Positions 35,155 to 43,361 of a stretch of 64,000 bases of DNA are shown piece by piece. Source of the stretch: RUG11237 sp045126515 (GTDB lineage: Bacteria > Bacillota > Clostridia > Lachnospirales > Lachnospiraceae); the NCBI GenBank assembly GCA_045126515.1, contig JBGVOM010000126.1, positions 1 to 64,000 on the forward strand. Reading direction: 5' to 3'. Made by a program: the position numbers and the translations under genes. The stretch's first letter is position 1. The number at the start of each line of letters is the position of its first letter. Below the pieces are notes generated by a model that had not been told where the DNA came from, did no database searches, and saw only the letters and a list, made by a program, of their open reading frames with translations.

Positions 35155-36015
35155 TTATTTTAAAATACTTTCAATACACTGTAACGGTATAGTAAACTCT
35201 ACAATTCCCATGCACCCAGGTGCCACCTCGTATTCATCAAATACAATTACAAGCTCTCCGTTTTTACCAAAATAAAAATTCTGGTCTTCCTTTATTTCCT
35301 TAAATTCGCCTTCTTCTATGCCATCTCCATCTCCTTCGTAAAAATATACCTTACTTTCATCTTCTTGCATTTGCGTTTTCATCTGTTCTAAAATATTTTG
35401 ACTGATGATTTCCACATAGTCACTATCTTCCACAAACAAATCTGAAAGCACTGCTTCTTTTCCTGTTTTCTTATCTATATGGAAGAATTTCACCTGCTGA
35501 TATCCACTGGCTTCTACCTGCAGTGCATTGACCTTAAGGGTAAGCCATTCTGCATTATCAGTTACCACTTCATAATCCAACTTTAAATCCTGGTATCCCT
35601 CACCTTGTGATTTTAAATTTTCCTGAAATTCCTGCATAAATCCCTGAGCATATTCTTCGATGCTCTTATTCATACTTTCCGCTGTCTCTACTTCCTCTTC
35701 TGTAGCATTTTCTTCTGTTTCTACCTTTGGCACTACCACATCTGCAGTGTTGTTGTCATCCTCATAATGATATTCCCGAAAGGTCACTACCTGAAAATAT
35801 TTTCCCAGCACCGGGATGCTTTCCATAGCTTTTGCAATGTCTCCATTCACATTAGGTAAAATAATAGAAATCAAAACTGCCGCTGCCACACCTACTGTCC
35901 ACTTCATAACTCTTTGTTTTTTTATACTTCCTTTTTTCATAACTTTCCTTTCTGCCTCTGCTACATACTTTTCATCTATCTGACCAATCACTTCAAACAA
36001 TGTTTCCTTTTTCAT
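35155..36015 (-). CDS. RsiV-like anti-sigma factor (DUF3298-type)
   Basis: 286 aa. A short cytoplasmic N-terminus (1-36), one transmembrane helix (MKWTVGVAAAVLISIILPNV, about 37-56) and an extracellular part with the DUF3298-like C-terminus (LSDLFVEDSDYVEIISQNILEQM; NFYFGKNGELVIVFDEYEVAPGCMGIVEF). In Bacillus, RsiV of this type holds SigV and binds lysozyme directly. It overlaps the sigma gene by 4 bp (ATGA coupling), so it is its cognate anti-sigma. The lysozyme-sensing role here is inferred from the fold. Confidence 0.88.
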   Translation of the reverse strand: MKKETLFEVIGQIDEKYVAEAERKVMKKGSIKKQRVMKWTVGVAAAVLISIILPNVNGDIAKAMESIPVLGKYFQVVTFREYHYEDDNNTADVVVPKVETEENATEEEVETAESMNKSIEEYAQGFMQEFQENLKSQGEGYQDLKLDYEVVTDNAEWLTLKVNALQVEASGYQQVKFFHIDKKTGKEAVLSDLFVEDSDYVEIISQNILEQMKTQMQEDESKVYFYEGDGDGIEEGEFKEIKEDQNFYFGKNGELVIVFDEYEVAPGCMGIVEFTIPLQCIESILK

Positions 36016-36572
36016 AAAACAATACCCTCCTTCTGAAAATGTTCTTTCAATTTTTTTCTAGTACGAAACAATAGGGTTTTTACATAACTTTCTTTCATTT
36101 CATACAAATCTGCAATTTCCCGCATAGTATCCATATAAAAATATCTTCGCACAAAAATTTTCCGTTCCAACTCTGGCAATTGCCCTAGATATGCATTTAA
36201 TTTTTCCAGAACTATTTTCTCTTCTATTTTACTCTCTACAGAATCCTTATCACTAACACAATCCTGCAGTTCTTCCATAGATACCATCATCCGTTCACTG
36301 ACTCTTTTTCCTGCGTACTTCTTTTTATACATATTCAACGCCAGATTTCTTGTGATTTTCCCAATATAAGCAGAAAATTTTTTGGGAATCACAGGCGGAA
36401 TCGTTTCCCATGTTTTTAACCATGTATCATTCAGGCATTCTTTACAATCTTCTCCACTCTGCAAAATCCGCCCGGCAATCGTTCCACAGTATGCCCCATA
36501 TTTTCTCTCTGTTTCCACAATAGCCTGCTCCGAGCGCTTCTGATATAACTCAATAATATCTTCATCTTTCAT
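36012..36572 (-). CDS. ECF-like RNA polymerase sigma factor
   Basis: 186 aa. Region 2 (CKECLNDTWLKTWETIPP; FSAYIGKITRNLALNMYKKK) and region 4 (LPELERKIFVRRYFYMDTMREIADLYEMKESYVKTLLFRTRKKLKEHF) are recognisable. Regions 1 and 3 are absent, as in ECF (group 4) factors. The ATG at 36572 follows GAGGTG by 6 nt. It is followed immediately by its anti-sigma gene and preceded by a TGAAAC/TGTC promoter that it probably recognises itself. Confidence 0.92.
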   Translation of the reverse strand: MKDEDIIELYQKRSEQAIVETERKYGAYCGTIAGRILQSGEDCKECLNDTWLKTWETIPPVIPKKFSAYIGKITRNLALNMYKKKYAGKRVSERMMVSMEELQDCVSDKDSVESKIEEKIVLEKLNAYLGQLPELERKIFVRRYFYMDTMREIADLYEMKESYVKTLLFRTRKKLKEHFQKEGIVL

Positions 36573-36620
36573 TGCCTTCACCTCGCATTTTCTATTATTT
36601 TAAGAGCTCTTATTATTATA

Positions 36621-36646
36621 GACAACAAAAATTGAAAAAAGTTTCA
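36621..36646 (-). promoter_or_regulatory. Candidate autoregulated ECF promoter
   Basis: TGAAAC (36641-36646), 16 bp, TGTC (36621-36624) followed by TATAATA. The TGAAAC/CGTC pair with 16-17 bp spacing is the classic ECF promoter; here the CGTC has one change. No good sigma-A -35 is placed for the TATAAT. Confidence 0.55.
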
Positions 36647-36661
36647 AAATTTACACAAAGT

Positions 36662-36698
36662 GAAAGCCCCAAAGTGGTGGAAGCACTTTGGGGCTTTC
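36662..36698 (-). terminator. Terminator of amtB
   Basis: GAAAGCCCCAAAGTG and CACTTTGGGGCTTTC form a perfect 15-bp stem with a 7-nt loop. Confidence 0.85.
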
Positions 36699-36747
36699 TA
36701 TATGTCCTAAACTATAAGGGGGATAGATAAACGCTAATTTATATATC

Positions 36748-38001
36748 TTACTTGTAGTTGGCCTTCTGGAAGTCTGGATAAGAAGATTCCAAACCATGCT
36801 CTGTCGGGTCAAGACCCTGAAGTTCTTCTTCTCTGGAAGCACGAAGACCGATTGTTTTATTAATAACGAAGAATACAATTGTCATTGTTACGATAGTCCA
36901 TGCGGCAACTGTTACAATACCAAGACACTGGATTAATAACTTATGCACGCCGCCACCGTAAAACAAACCATCTGTATAATCAAATAAACCTACTGCAAAT
37001 GTTCCCCAGATACCACATGCACCGTGAACAGCAACAGCACCTACCGGGTCATCAACTTTTAATATATTTTCTACCAAGAGTACTACAGCACATACAATAA
37101 TACCTGCTACAATACCAATAATGAATGCACCAACTGCATCTACATTAGAACATCCGGCTGTGATACCAACCAAACCTGCCAATGCACCATTTAATGACAT
37201 TGATACGTCTGGTTTTCCATTCTTAATCCATGTAAAGATCATAGCGGAAACAGTACCCATTGCAGGAGCGATTGTTGTTGTTACAAAAATCTGTGCCAAC
37301 TGGTCAACACTTGTTGCAGCTGCACCGTTGAATCCATACCATCCAAACCAAAGAATAAAGCATCCAAGGGCACCGGCTAATAAGTTGTGTCCAAGAATTG
37401 GCTTACTCTTTCCGTGTGCATCATATTTTCCAATACGAGGTCCTAAGAAAGCAGCACCAATCAAGGCTGAAATACCGCCGACCATATGAATCGCACAAGA
37501 ACCTGCGAAATCTACAAATCCTAAATCTGTTAACCATGCTGTTCCACCCCAAATCCAGTGAGCTTCAATCGGGTAAATCACAAGACTGATAACAAAACTG
37601 TATACACAATATGCAATAAATTTAGTACGCTCTGCCATAGCACCTGAAACGATGGTTGCTGTCGTAGCACAGAACACTAAGTTAAACACAAAGCCAGACC
37701 AATCCATCTCTTGAAAATTTCCAAAAGGATTTAATCCGTATCCGATAAATTTATTACCTTCACCACATAATAAATTATATCCTAATAAAAAGAATGCCAC
37801 GGTACCAAAGCAAAAATCAATTAAGTTTTTCATAATAATATTTCCAGTATTTTTCGCTCTGGTAAAACCAGCCTCCACCATTGCAAAACCGCACTGCATA
37901 AAAAATACTAAAGCTGCACCAATCAGAAACCACACTCCAAACACTTCTGAAGTAATGGCATCCATAATTTCCGGTGCCAATTCACTTGTTAATAACATCA
38001 T
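36748..38001 (-). CDS. amtB: Ammonium transporter (Amt/Mep/Rh family)
   Basis: 417 aa with 11 transmembrane helices. Signature segments are FFMQCGFAMVEAGFTRAKNTGNI, DFAGSCAIHMVGGISALIGA, LAGALGCFILWFGWYGFNG and VDDPVGAVAVHGACGIWGT, including the twin-His pore residues. The tail after the last helix (about 385-417) is short, ending with a polar segment. The ATG at 38001 follows AAGGAGGATATTATT. It lies downstream of glnB but separated from it by a strong terminator hairpin. GlnB/AmtB pairing couples ammonium uptake to nitrogen state. Confidence 0.96.
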   Translation of the reverse strand: MMLLTSELAPEIMDAITSEVFGVWFLIGAALVFFMQCGFAMVEAGFTRAKNTGNIIMKNLIDFCFGTVAFFLLGYNLLCGEGNKFIGYGLNPFGNFQEMDWSGFVFNLVFCATTATIVSGAMAERTKFIAYCVYSFVISLVIYPIEAHWIWGGTAWLTDLGFVDFAGSCAIHMVGGISALIGAAFLGPRIGKYDAHGKSKPILGHNLLAGALGCFILWFGWYGFNGAAATSVDQLAQIFVTTTIAPAMGTVSAMIFTWIKNGKPDVSMSLNGALAGLVGITAGCSNVDAVGAFIIGIVAGIIVCAVVLLVENILKVDDPVGAVAVHGACGIWGTFAVGLFDYTDGLFYGGGVHKLLIQCLGIVTVAAWTIVTMTIVFFVINKTIGLRASREEELQGLDPTEHGLESSYPDFQKANYK

Positions 38002-38034
38002 AATAATATCCTCCTTCAATCACCGTATAAAAAA

Positions 38035-38085
38035 GGGATAACACTGCATGTATAGGGCTTCCCTATACGCTGCATGTGTTATCCC
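38035..38085 (-). terminator. Terminator/attenuator hairpin between glnB and amtB
   Basis: GGATAACACATGCA...TATAGGG pairs with CCCTATA...TGCAGTGTTATCC (one bulge), followed by CTTTTTTATAC on the minus strand, 34 bp before the amtB start. It should limit read-through from glnB into amtB. Confidence 0.8.
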
Positions 38086-38114
38086 CATTGATAACGGCTT
38101 CTATATTCGATTAT

Positions 38115-38453
38115 TTAAATTGCTGATTCGCCACGTTCGCCTGTACGAACTCTGACAACGTCTTCGATATTCGAAACGAAGATCTTACCATCGCCATAAT
38201 TACCGGTGTTGATTTCTTTTACTACCATTTCAATCAATTTTTCTGCAATATCTTCCACCACGACTGTTTCCACCTTAATCTTTGGAAGAAGATTTACATT
38301 ATACTCACTTCCACGGTAATTCTGCTTGTAACCTTTCTGATTACCATAACCCATTACGTTGGTTATCATAACACCGGTAACCTTACATGTGTCGAGGATA
38401 TCTTTCAACTCATCCAACTTTTCCGGTCTGATAACAATTTCCAATTTTTTCAT
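38115..38453 (-). CDS. glnB: PII nitrogen regulatory protein
   Basis: 112 aa. A classic PII trimer subunit with a T-loop GYKQNYRGSEYNVNLLPKIK including Tyr51, the site uridylylated in proteobacteria. The B-loop and C-terminal region are KIFVSNIEDVVRVRTGERG. It senses 2-oxoglutarate and ATP/ADP and controls AmtB. The start lies after AATAAGGAGGTTTCTAT. In this order glnB precedes amtB, unlike the usual glnK after amtB. Confidence 0.95.
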   Translation of the reverse strand: MKKLEIVIRPEKLDELKDILDTCKVTGVMITNVMGYGNQKGYKQNYRGSEYNVNLLPKIKVETVVVEDIAEKLIEMVVKEINTGNYGDGKIFVSNIEDVVRVRTGERGESAI

Positions 38454-38560
38454 ATAGAAACCTCCTTATTGAATACTATGCTCTGATTTCACAGTATTTG
38501 TTTAGACTTTTTCCGGCTTCCCGAAATCTAGGACATGAATTCCGGTTTGCCAATATAAAC

Positions 38561-38601
38561 AAAAAAGGAGCTTCGACAGACTTATCGTCTTTCGAAACTC
38601 C
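38561..38601 (-). terminator. Terminator downstream of the DUF4190-type gene
   Basis: GGAGTTTCGAAAGAC and GTCTGTCGAAGCTCC pair with two mismatches around a 5-nt loop and are followed by TTTTTTG. Confidence 0.8.
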
Positions 38602-38674
38602 CTTGTTTCTATAACCTATTATACTCGCTATTTGACATTTGTCAACATTTTTTTTTGCAAACTTTAGGAGAAGT

Positions 38675-38998
38675 CTATCCAAAATTCTGGATATAAGATG
38701 ACTGACCTAAAACCACTGAAAATATAATCACGGGAATTGCAATTACAACACCTAAAATAGAAAGAATCATACCAGCAAGTGCCAGCTTTTCCATCTTTCC
38801 TGTAAGTGATTTTGACTTAGAAATAATCGCAAGTACAATCCCAACAATACCAAGAATTACTGCTAAATATGCACAAAAGCAAGAATAAATTGATGTAATA
38901 CCAATTACTAAAGAAGCAATCGCTAATCCATGCCCCGGATCCTTTACAGGCTGTTCCGGCTGTGGTGTATAATTAAAATTGTTTTCATTATTATTCAT
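38675..38998 (-). CDS. Small DUF4190-type membrane protein
   Basis: 107 aa. A polar, Gln/Asn/Pro-rich N-terminus (NNFNYTPQPEQPVKDPGHGLAI) is followed by two hydrophobic helices (ASLVIGITSIYSCFCAYLAVILGIVGIVLAI and AGMILSILGVVIAIPVIIFSVVLG). It is a paralogue of the gene at 41685-42038, sharing the TPQPEQPxKDxGHGLAIASLVxGIxSIxSC block. Function unknown; such proteins accompany housekeeping genes in Firmicutes. It lies 25 bp downstream of tex, probably co-transcribed. Confidence 0.8.
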   Translation of the reverse strand: MNNNENNFNYTPQPEQPVKDPGHGLAIASLVIGITSIYSCFCAYLAVILGIVGIVLAIISKSKSLTGKMEKLALAGMILSILGVVIAIPVIIFSVVLGQSSYIQNFG

Positions 38999-39023
38999 AT
39001 TTCTTCTCCTTTGTTAATTTCCT

Positions 39024-41171
39024 CTACTTTTCAAACTTCATAGTCAGCTTAATCTGTTTCCTCTCCATGTCTACGCTTAAAACTTTCACTTCAATAATAT
39101 CCCCAATGGACAACACTTCCATAGGATGTTTGATAAAACGTTCAGTAATCTGTGAGATGTGAAGTAAGCCGTCCTGATGAACACCAATATCTACAAATGC
39201 ACCAAAATCAATTACGTTGCGGACAGTTCCTTTTAAAATCATGCCTTCTTTTAAGTCTTTCATATCCAACACATCTGTACGTAGCACTGGTTTTGGCATT
39301 TCATCACGAGGGTCTCTTGCCGGCTTTTCTAATTCTTTTACAATATCCTGAAGAGTGATTTCGCCCACATTCAATTCTTCAGAAAGTTTATGATAGTCCT
39401 TTACTTTTTTAGAAAGTCCTGTGAGATTTCCTGCCACTACATCCTCAGGAGTATAACCTAATTTCTTTAAAAGTTCTGTGGCAGCTTCATAGCTTTCCGG
39501 ATGCACACTAGTAGCATCCAAAGGATTCTTTCCACCACTGATTCGCAGGAAACCAGCACACTGTTCAAAGGCCTTCGGTCCTAATTTTCCTACTTTTAAC
39601 AATTCTTTTCTGTCCTTAAATCTTCCATTATCTTCACGGTATGCCACAATATTTTTTGCAATCACTTTGGATACACCGGAAATATACTCTAATAAAGAAG
39701 CCGAAGCAGTATTTAAATCTACACCTACCCTGTTAACACAGTCTTCCACTACTCCTGACAATGCCTCGCTTAACTTCTTCTGGTTCATGTCATGCTGGTA
39801 TTGTCCTACGCCAATAGATTTCGGATCAATTTTCACCAGCTCTGCCAATGGATCCTGCAGTCTTCTTGCAATAGATGCAGCACTACGCTGTCCCACATCA
39901 AAGTTTGGAAATTCTTCCGTTGCCAGTTTACTTGCTGAATATACAGAAGCCCCGGCTTCATTTACAATCACATACTGCACCGGAGTATCCAGTTCTTTTA
40001 ACAAATCCACAATCACCTGCTCAGATTCTCTGGAAGCCGTTCCGTTTCCTACGGATATCAGGGAAATATTATATTTTTTAATCATCTGCTTTAAGATTTT
40101 TTTGGACTCTTCCACTTTATTTTGTGGTTCTGTAGGATAGATTACTTTCGTATCTAATACCTTACCTGTTTCATCTACCACCGCTAACTTGCAGCCTGTA
40201 CGGAAAGCCGGGTCCCAGCCCAATACCACATGTCCCACAATCGGAGGCTGCATTAACAGCTGAGTCAGGTTTTTGCCAAACACCACAATGGCACTGTCTT
40301 CTGCTTTTTCTGTTAATTCGTTTCTGATTTCACGCTCTATGGCAGGTGCAATCAAACGTTTGTAGCTGTCTTCTGCCACCTCTTTTAAAATCGGGGTTGT
40401 ATAAGGATTATCCTTTACAATCACCTTCTTATTTAAGTAGGTAAGAATTTGTTCTTCCGGAGCCTCAATTTTTACAGTTAAAATCTTATCTGCTTCTCCA
40501 CGGTTCATGGCAAGCACACGATATCCCGGTACTTTATTTAACTTTTGGGTAAAATTGTAATATGTTTCATATACAGACTTCTCTTCTTCACTTTTTGCAG
40601 AAGATACGATATTTCCTTCTTTCATGGTCAGATTACGGATATAAATTCGATAATCTGCTTCTTCTGAAATGGATTCCGCAATAATATCTTTTGCTCCATC
40701 CAGCGCTGCTTTTGCATCAGCCACTTCTTTTTCCTCTGAAATATATTTTTCCGCTTCTTTTTCTAACGGTTCTGTACACATCTGAAGCAGAATATAATTG
40801 GCAAGTCCTTCTAAGCCTTTTTCTTTCGCAATCGTTGCTCTTGTACGTCTTTTCGGACGATATGGGCGATACAAATCATCTACCAGCGCCAGCGTTTCTG
40901 CTGCTACAATTCGTGCTTTTAATTCTTCCGTCAATTTTCCCTGTTCTTCAATGCTGGATAAGACCTGCTCCTTTTTCTCCTCTAAATTTCTAAGGTAGGT
41001 TAACCTCTCATGCAGCTTTCTAAGCTGTTCGTCATTTAGCGTTCCGGTAGCTTCTTTACGGTATCTGGAAATAAAAGGGATGGTGTTCCCTTCATCCATC
41101 AATTTTACGGCAGCTTCCACCTGCCAGTTTTTCACAGATAATTCCTCTGCAAGAACTTTAATAATATCCAT
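39024..41171 (-). CDS. tex: Tex-family RNA-binding transcription accessory protein
   Basis: 715 aa. An N-terminal Tex domain (ISRYRKEATGTLNDEQLRKLHERL), a YqgF/RNase H-like domain (LGWDPAFRTGCKLAVVDETGKVLDT), helix-hairpin-helix motifs (VDLNTASASLLEYISGVSKVIAKNIVAYRE) and a C-terminal S1 domain (GMILKGTVRNVIDFGAFVDIGVHQDGLLHISQI). Normal length. It affects transcription and RNA quality control in several bacteria. The start follows AAAGGAATAAAAA. It is 20 bp downstream of the DUF2752 gene. Confidence 0.95.
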   Translation of the reverse strand: MDIIKVLAEELSVKNWQVEAAVKLMDEGNTIPFISRYRKEATGTLNDEQLRKLHERLTYLRNLEEKKEQVLSSIEEQGKLTEELKARIVAAETLALVDDLYRPYRPKRRTRATIAKEKGLEGLANYILLQMCTEPLEKEAEKYISEEKEVADAKAALDGAKDIIAESISEEADYRIYIRNLTMKEGNIVSSAKSEEEKSVYETYYNFTQKLNKVPGYRVLAMNRGEADKILTVKIEAPEEQILTYLNKKVIVKDNPYTTPILKEVAEDSYKRLIAPAIEREIRNELTEKAEDSAIVVFGKNLTQLLMQPPIVGHVVLGWDPAFRTGCKLAVVDETGKVLDTKVIYPTEPQNKVEESKKILKQMIKKYNISLISVGNGTASRESEQVIVDLLKELDTPVQYVIVNEAGASVYSASKLATEEFPNFDVGQRSAASIARRLQDPLAELVKIDPKSIGVGQYQHDMNQKKLSEALSGVVEDCVNRVGVDLNTASASLLEYISGVSKVIAKNIVAYREDNGRFKDRKELLKVGKLGPKAFEQCAGFLRISGGKNPLDATSVHPESYEAATELLKKLGYTPEDVVAGNLTGLSKKVKDYHKLSEELNVGEITLQDIVKELEKPARDPRDEMPKPVLRTDVLDMKDLKEGMILKGTVRNVIDFGAFVDIGVHQDGLLHISQITERFIKHPMEVLSIGDIIEVKVLSVDMERKQIKLTMKFEK

Positions 41172-41191
41172 TTTTTATTCCTTTCCAAAAT

Positions 41192-41608
41192 CTATAAATT
41201 GTGTGTATTATTCAAAAAAATATATATATTTTGCAAAATCCAGTTCACAATAATAACTACAACCCCTCCATACAAATATCCGTGGCGGTATTTCAAGCCA
41301 ATTTTCCACTTGTTTTTTGTAAGAAGCTGTATGGTGTTGCTAATCATAAAAACTCCTGCAATCACTGCACAATACAATACAAAGGGATGATACAAAAAAG
41401 ATTCCACTAATCTGCCTTGCAGCAATGCACGGACAGCTCTTGTTCCTCCGCATCCCGGACAATAATAACCGGTTACAAAACGAAATCCACAAGGAGGTAC
41501 CAGCTTCAAAAAATCAAATTTTGCTACGTTTAAAATCACTTCCATAACAAGAATAATAACTACTGCTACTAATCCTAGTATATACAATCGTTTTTCTGTC
41601 TTTTCCAT
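41192..41608 (-). CDS. DUF2752 membrane protein
   Basis: 138 aa with three to four hydrophobic segments and the DUF2752 signature VPPCGFRFVTGYYCPGCGGTRAVRALLQG, whose Cys residues suggest metal binding or disulfide chemistry at the membrane. Function unknown. It lies between the two DUF4190-type paralogues, with tex directly downstream. Association of DUF2752 and DUF4190 proteins suggests a shared, uncharacterised envelope role. Confidence 0.9.
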   Translation of the reverse strand: MEKTEKRLYILGLVAVVIILVMEVILNVAKFDFLKLVPPCGFRFVTGYYCPGCGGTRAVRALLQGRLVESFLYHPFVLYCAVIAGVFMISNTIQLLTKNKWKIGLKYRHGYLYGGVVVIIVNWILQNIYIFLNNTHNL

Positions 41609-41634
41609 ACTTTTTCCATCCTTTTATGTGGTAA

Positions 41635-41666
41635 AAAAGCTATAAGGTTTTTACCTTATAGCTTTT
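41635..41666 (-). terminator. Terminator after the second DUF4190-type gene
   Basis: AAAAGCTATAAGG and CCTTATAGCTTTT form a perfect 13-bp stem with a 6-nt loop, followed by TTACC. Confidence 0.85.
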
Positions 41667-41684
41667 ATTTTCTACTATCTCAAA

Positions 41685-42038
41685 TTACTGATATGCTTTT
41701 AAAATCTCGTTGTACATTTCCTGGTATTCCGGTGACTGCATACATACTAAACCAAATACAAAATAACCAATGGTAAGTACTAAACCTATAATAGAAAGAA
41801 TCATACCAATGAGTGCCATTGTTTCCATCTTTCCTGTAGATGATTTTGACTTAGAAATAATTGCAAGTACAACACCAACTACACCAAGTATTACTGACAA
41901 ATAAATACAGCAGCATGAAAGAATTGATATAATACCAACTACTAAAGAAGCAATTGCTAATCCATGTCCGCCATCCTTCTGTGGCTGCTCCGGCTGTGGT
42001 GTATAGTTGAAGTTTTCTTCATTAAAATTGTTATCCAT
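41685..42038 (-). CDS. Small DUF4190-type membrane protein (paralogue)
   Basis: 117 aa. The N-terminal polar NNFNEENFNYTPQPEQPQKDGGHG segment precedes two hydrophobic helices, highly similar to the protein at 38675. The ATG at 42038 follows GGGGAGGAAGAC. The open frame extends further upstream through the promoter and is not used. It is expressed from its own promoter and ended by a strong terminator, so it is monocistronic. Probably a recent duplication with the 38.7-kb gene, flanking tex and DUF2752. Confidence 0.85.
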   Translation of the reverse strand: MDNNFNEENFNYTPQPEQPQKDGGHGLAIASLVVGIISILSCCCIYLSVILGVVGVVLAIISKSKSSTGKMETMALIGMILSIIGLVLTIGYFVFGLVCMQSPEYQEMYNEILKAYQ

Positions 42039-42088
42039 GTCTTCCTCCCCTATTGTTATGTATTTTTCTTTTTGTGAATCCAAAAAGT

Positions 42089-42117
42089 ATTTTAACATGT
42101 AATAATACATATTTCAA
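42089..42117 (-). promoter_or_regulatory. Sigma-A promoter of the second DUF4190-type gene
   Basis: TTGAAA (42112-42117), 17 bp, TAAAAT (42089-42094). Confidence 0.65.
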
Positions 42118-42154
42118 TAATTTTTTATATTTTTTTAATATTTTTGATTTTCTC

Positions 42155-43357
42155 TTATCTGCTCAGGAAATAATCAATCATTGTGTGACCTTCCGCCACA
42201 TAATTTCCGCTTGCCTTTCCTTCTTTTTCGTTATAATGCCATGCGTTATTTTTCACATCTGTACTGTCATATAACAGATATGGCACTGGTGAGGCAGTAT
42301 GTGTACGAACACTGATTGGTGTAGGATGATCCGGCAGTACCAGCAGACGGAATTCTTCTCCTGATGCCTCTAAGCCTTCCACTACCTTTTTAATTACTCT
42401 CTGGTCCAGATTTTCAATTGCCTGTACCTTGCGTTCTACACTGCCCTGATGTCCCATTTCGTCCGGTGCTTCCACATGAACATACGCAAAATCATATCCA
42501 TCCTTTGTAAGTGCGTCCACCGCTGCCTGGGCTTTACCTTCGTAATTGGTATTCAGACCACCATTGGCACCTTCCACCTCAATATTATGCATAGAGGCAC
42601 CTACTGCAATTCCTTTTAATAAATCCACCGCGGAAATCATAACCGCTTTTTTTCCGGTCTTTTCTTCAAATGAAGATAATGCCGGTCTTGTTCCGGCACC
42701 CCAGAACCATAAGGAATTTGCTTTATTCAATCCTGCTTCTGCTCTCTTTACATTTAAAGGATGATTATTTAAAATTTCATAGCTCTTTACCATCATATCA
42801 CGCAGTACCTGGTCTTTTGGAAGATACTGCCCAATGGTCTGTCCCAGTACATCATGTGGTGCTGTTAAGTCTATCACTTCACCCTTATCCCAGATAAGCA
42901 AATGTCTGTAGCTGGTTCCTAAGTAGAACTCGTATCCTTCCTTTTTCAGTCCTTCTTTTACTGCATCCAGCAAAACTGCTGCATCCTCTGTACTGATTTC
43001 CCCGGAACTATGGTCAATAATTGTCTTCTGCTCATACGGAACATCTTCTTCTGAAATGGTAACAATATTGGTACGAAGTGCCACATCAGTTGCTTTCATA
43101 TCCACACCGATACTCAGTGCTTCTAACGGAGAACGTCCGGTATAATACTTCTTCGGATCGTAACCAATAACAGAAAGATTGGCTGTATCGCTTCCCGGCT
43201 TCATTCCTTCCGGAATGGTATGTACCAGACCGATTTCAGCTTTCGCCGCTAACATATCCATCATTGGTGTTTTTGCATACTCTAATGGTGTTTTACCGCC
43301 AAGTTCTTCAATTGGCTCATCTGCCATACCATCGCCTAATACAATGACATATTTCAT
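42155..43357 (-). CDS. apgM: ApgM-family phosphoglycerate mutase-like protein, probable homoserine kinase role
   Basis: 400 aa of the alkaline-phosphatase superfamily (COG3635). MKYVIVLGDGMADEP has the metal-binding Asp. Then follow GSDTANLSVIGYDPKKYYTGRSPLEA with the usual Ser nucleophile, VHVEAPDEMGHQG, and LPDHPTPISVRTHTASPVPYL with further metal ligands. The ATG at 43357 follows GGAGGATTAATAAA and lies 4 bp after hom. Family members linked to hom have been proposed, and in some bacteria shown, to act as an alternative homoserine kinase. The tight linkage to hom and the absence of thrB here support that over glycolysis, but this is inference. Confidence 0.85.
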   Translation of the reverse strand: MKYVIVLGDGMADEPIEELGGKTPLEYAKTPMMDMLAAKAEIGLVHTIPEGMKPGSDTANLSVIGYDPKKYYTGRSPLEALSIGVDMKATDVALRTNIVTISEEDVPYEQKTIIDHSSGEISTEDAAVLLDAVKEGLKKEGYEFYLGTSYRHLLIWDKGEVIDLTAPHDVLGQTIGQYLPKDQVLRDMMVKSYEILNNHPLNVKRAEAGLNKANSLWFWGAGTRPALSSFEEKTGKKAVMISAVDLLKGIAVGASMHNIEVEGANGGLNTNYEGKAQAAVDALTKDGYDFAYVHVEAPDEMGHQGSVERKVQAIENLDQRVIKKVVEGLEASGEEFRLLVLPDHPTPISVRTHTASPVPYLLYDSTDVKNNAWHYNEKEGKASGNYVAEGHTMIDYFLSR

Positions 43358-43361
43358 TTTA

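Noticed and set aside
38476..38682. 68-codon frame overlapping the DUF4190-type gene end
   Set aside because: It runs through the terminator hairpin at 38561-38601 and has no start context. It is not a gene.
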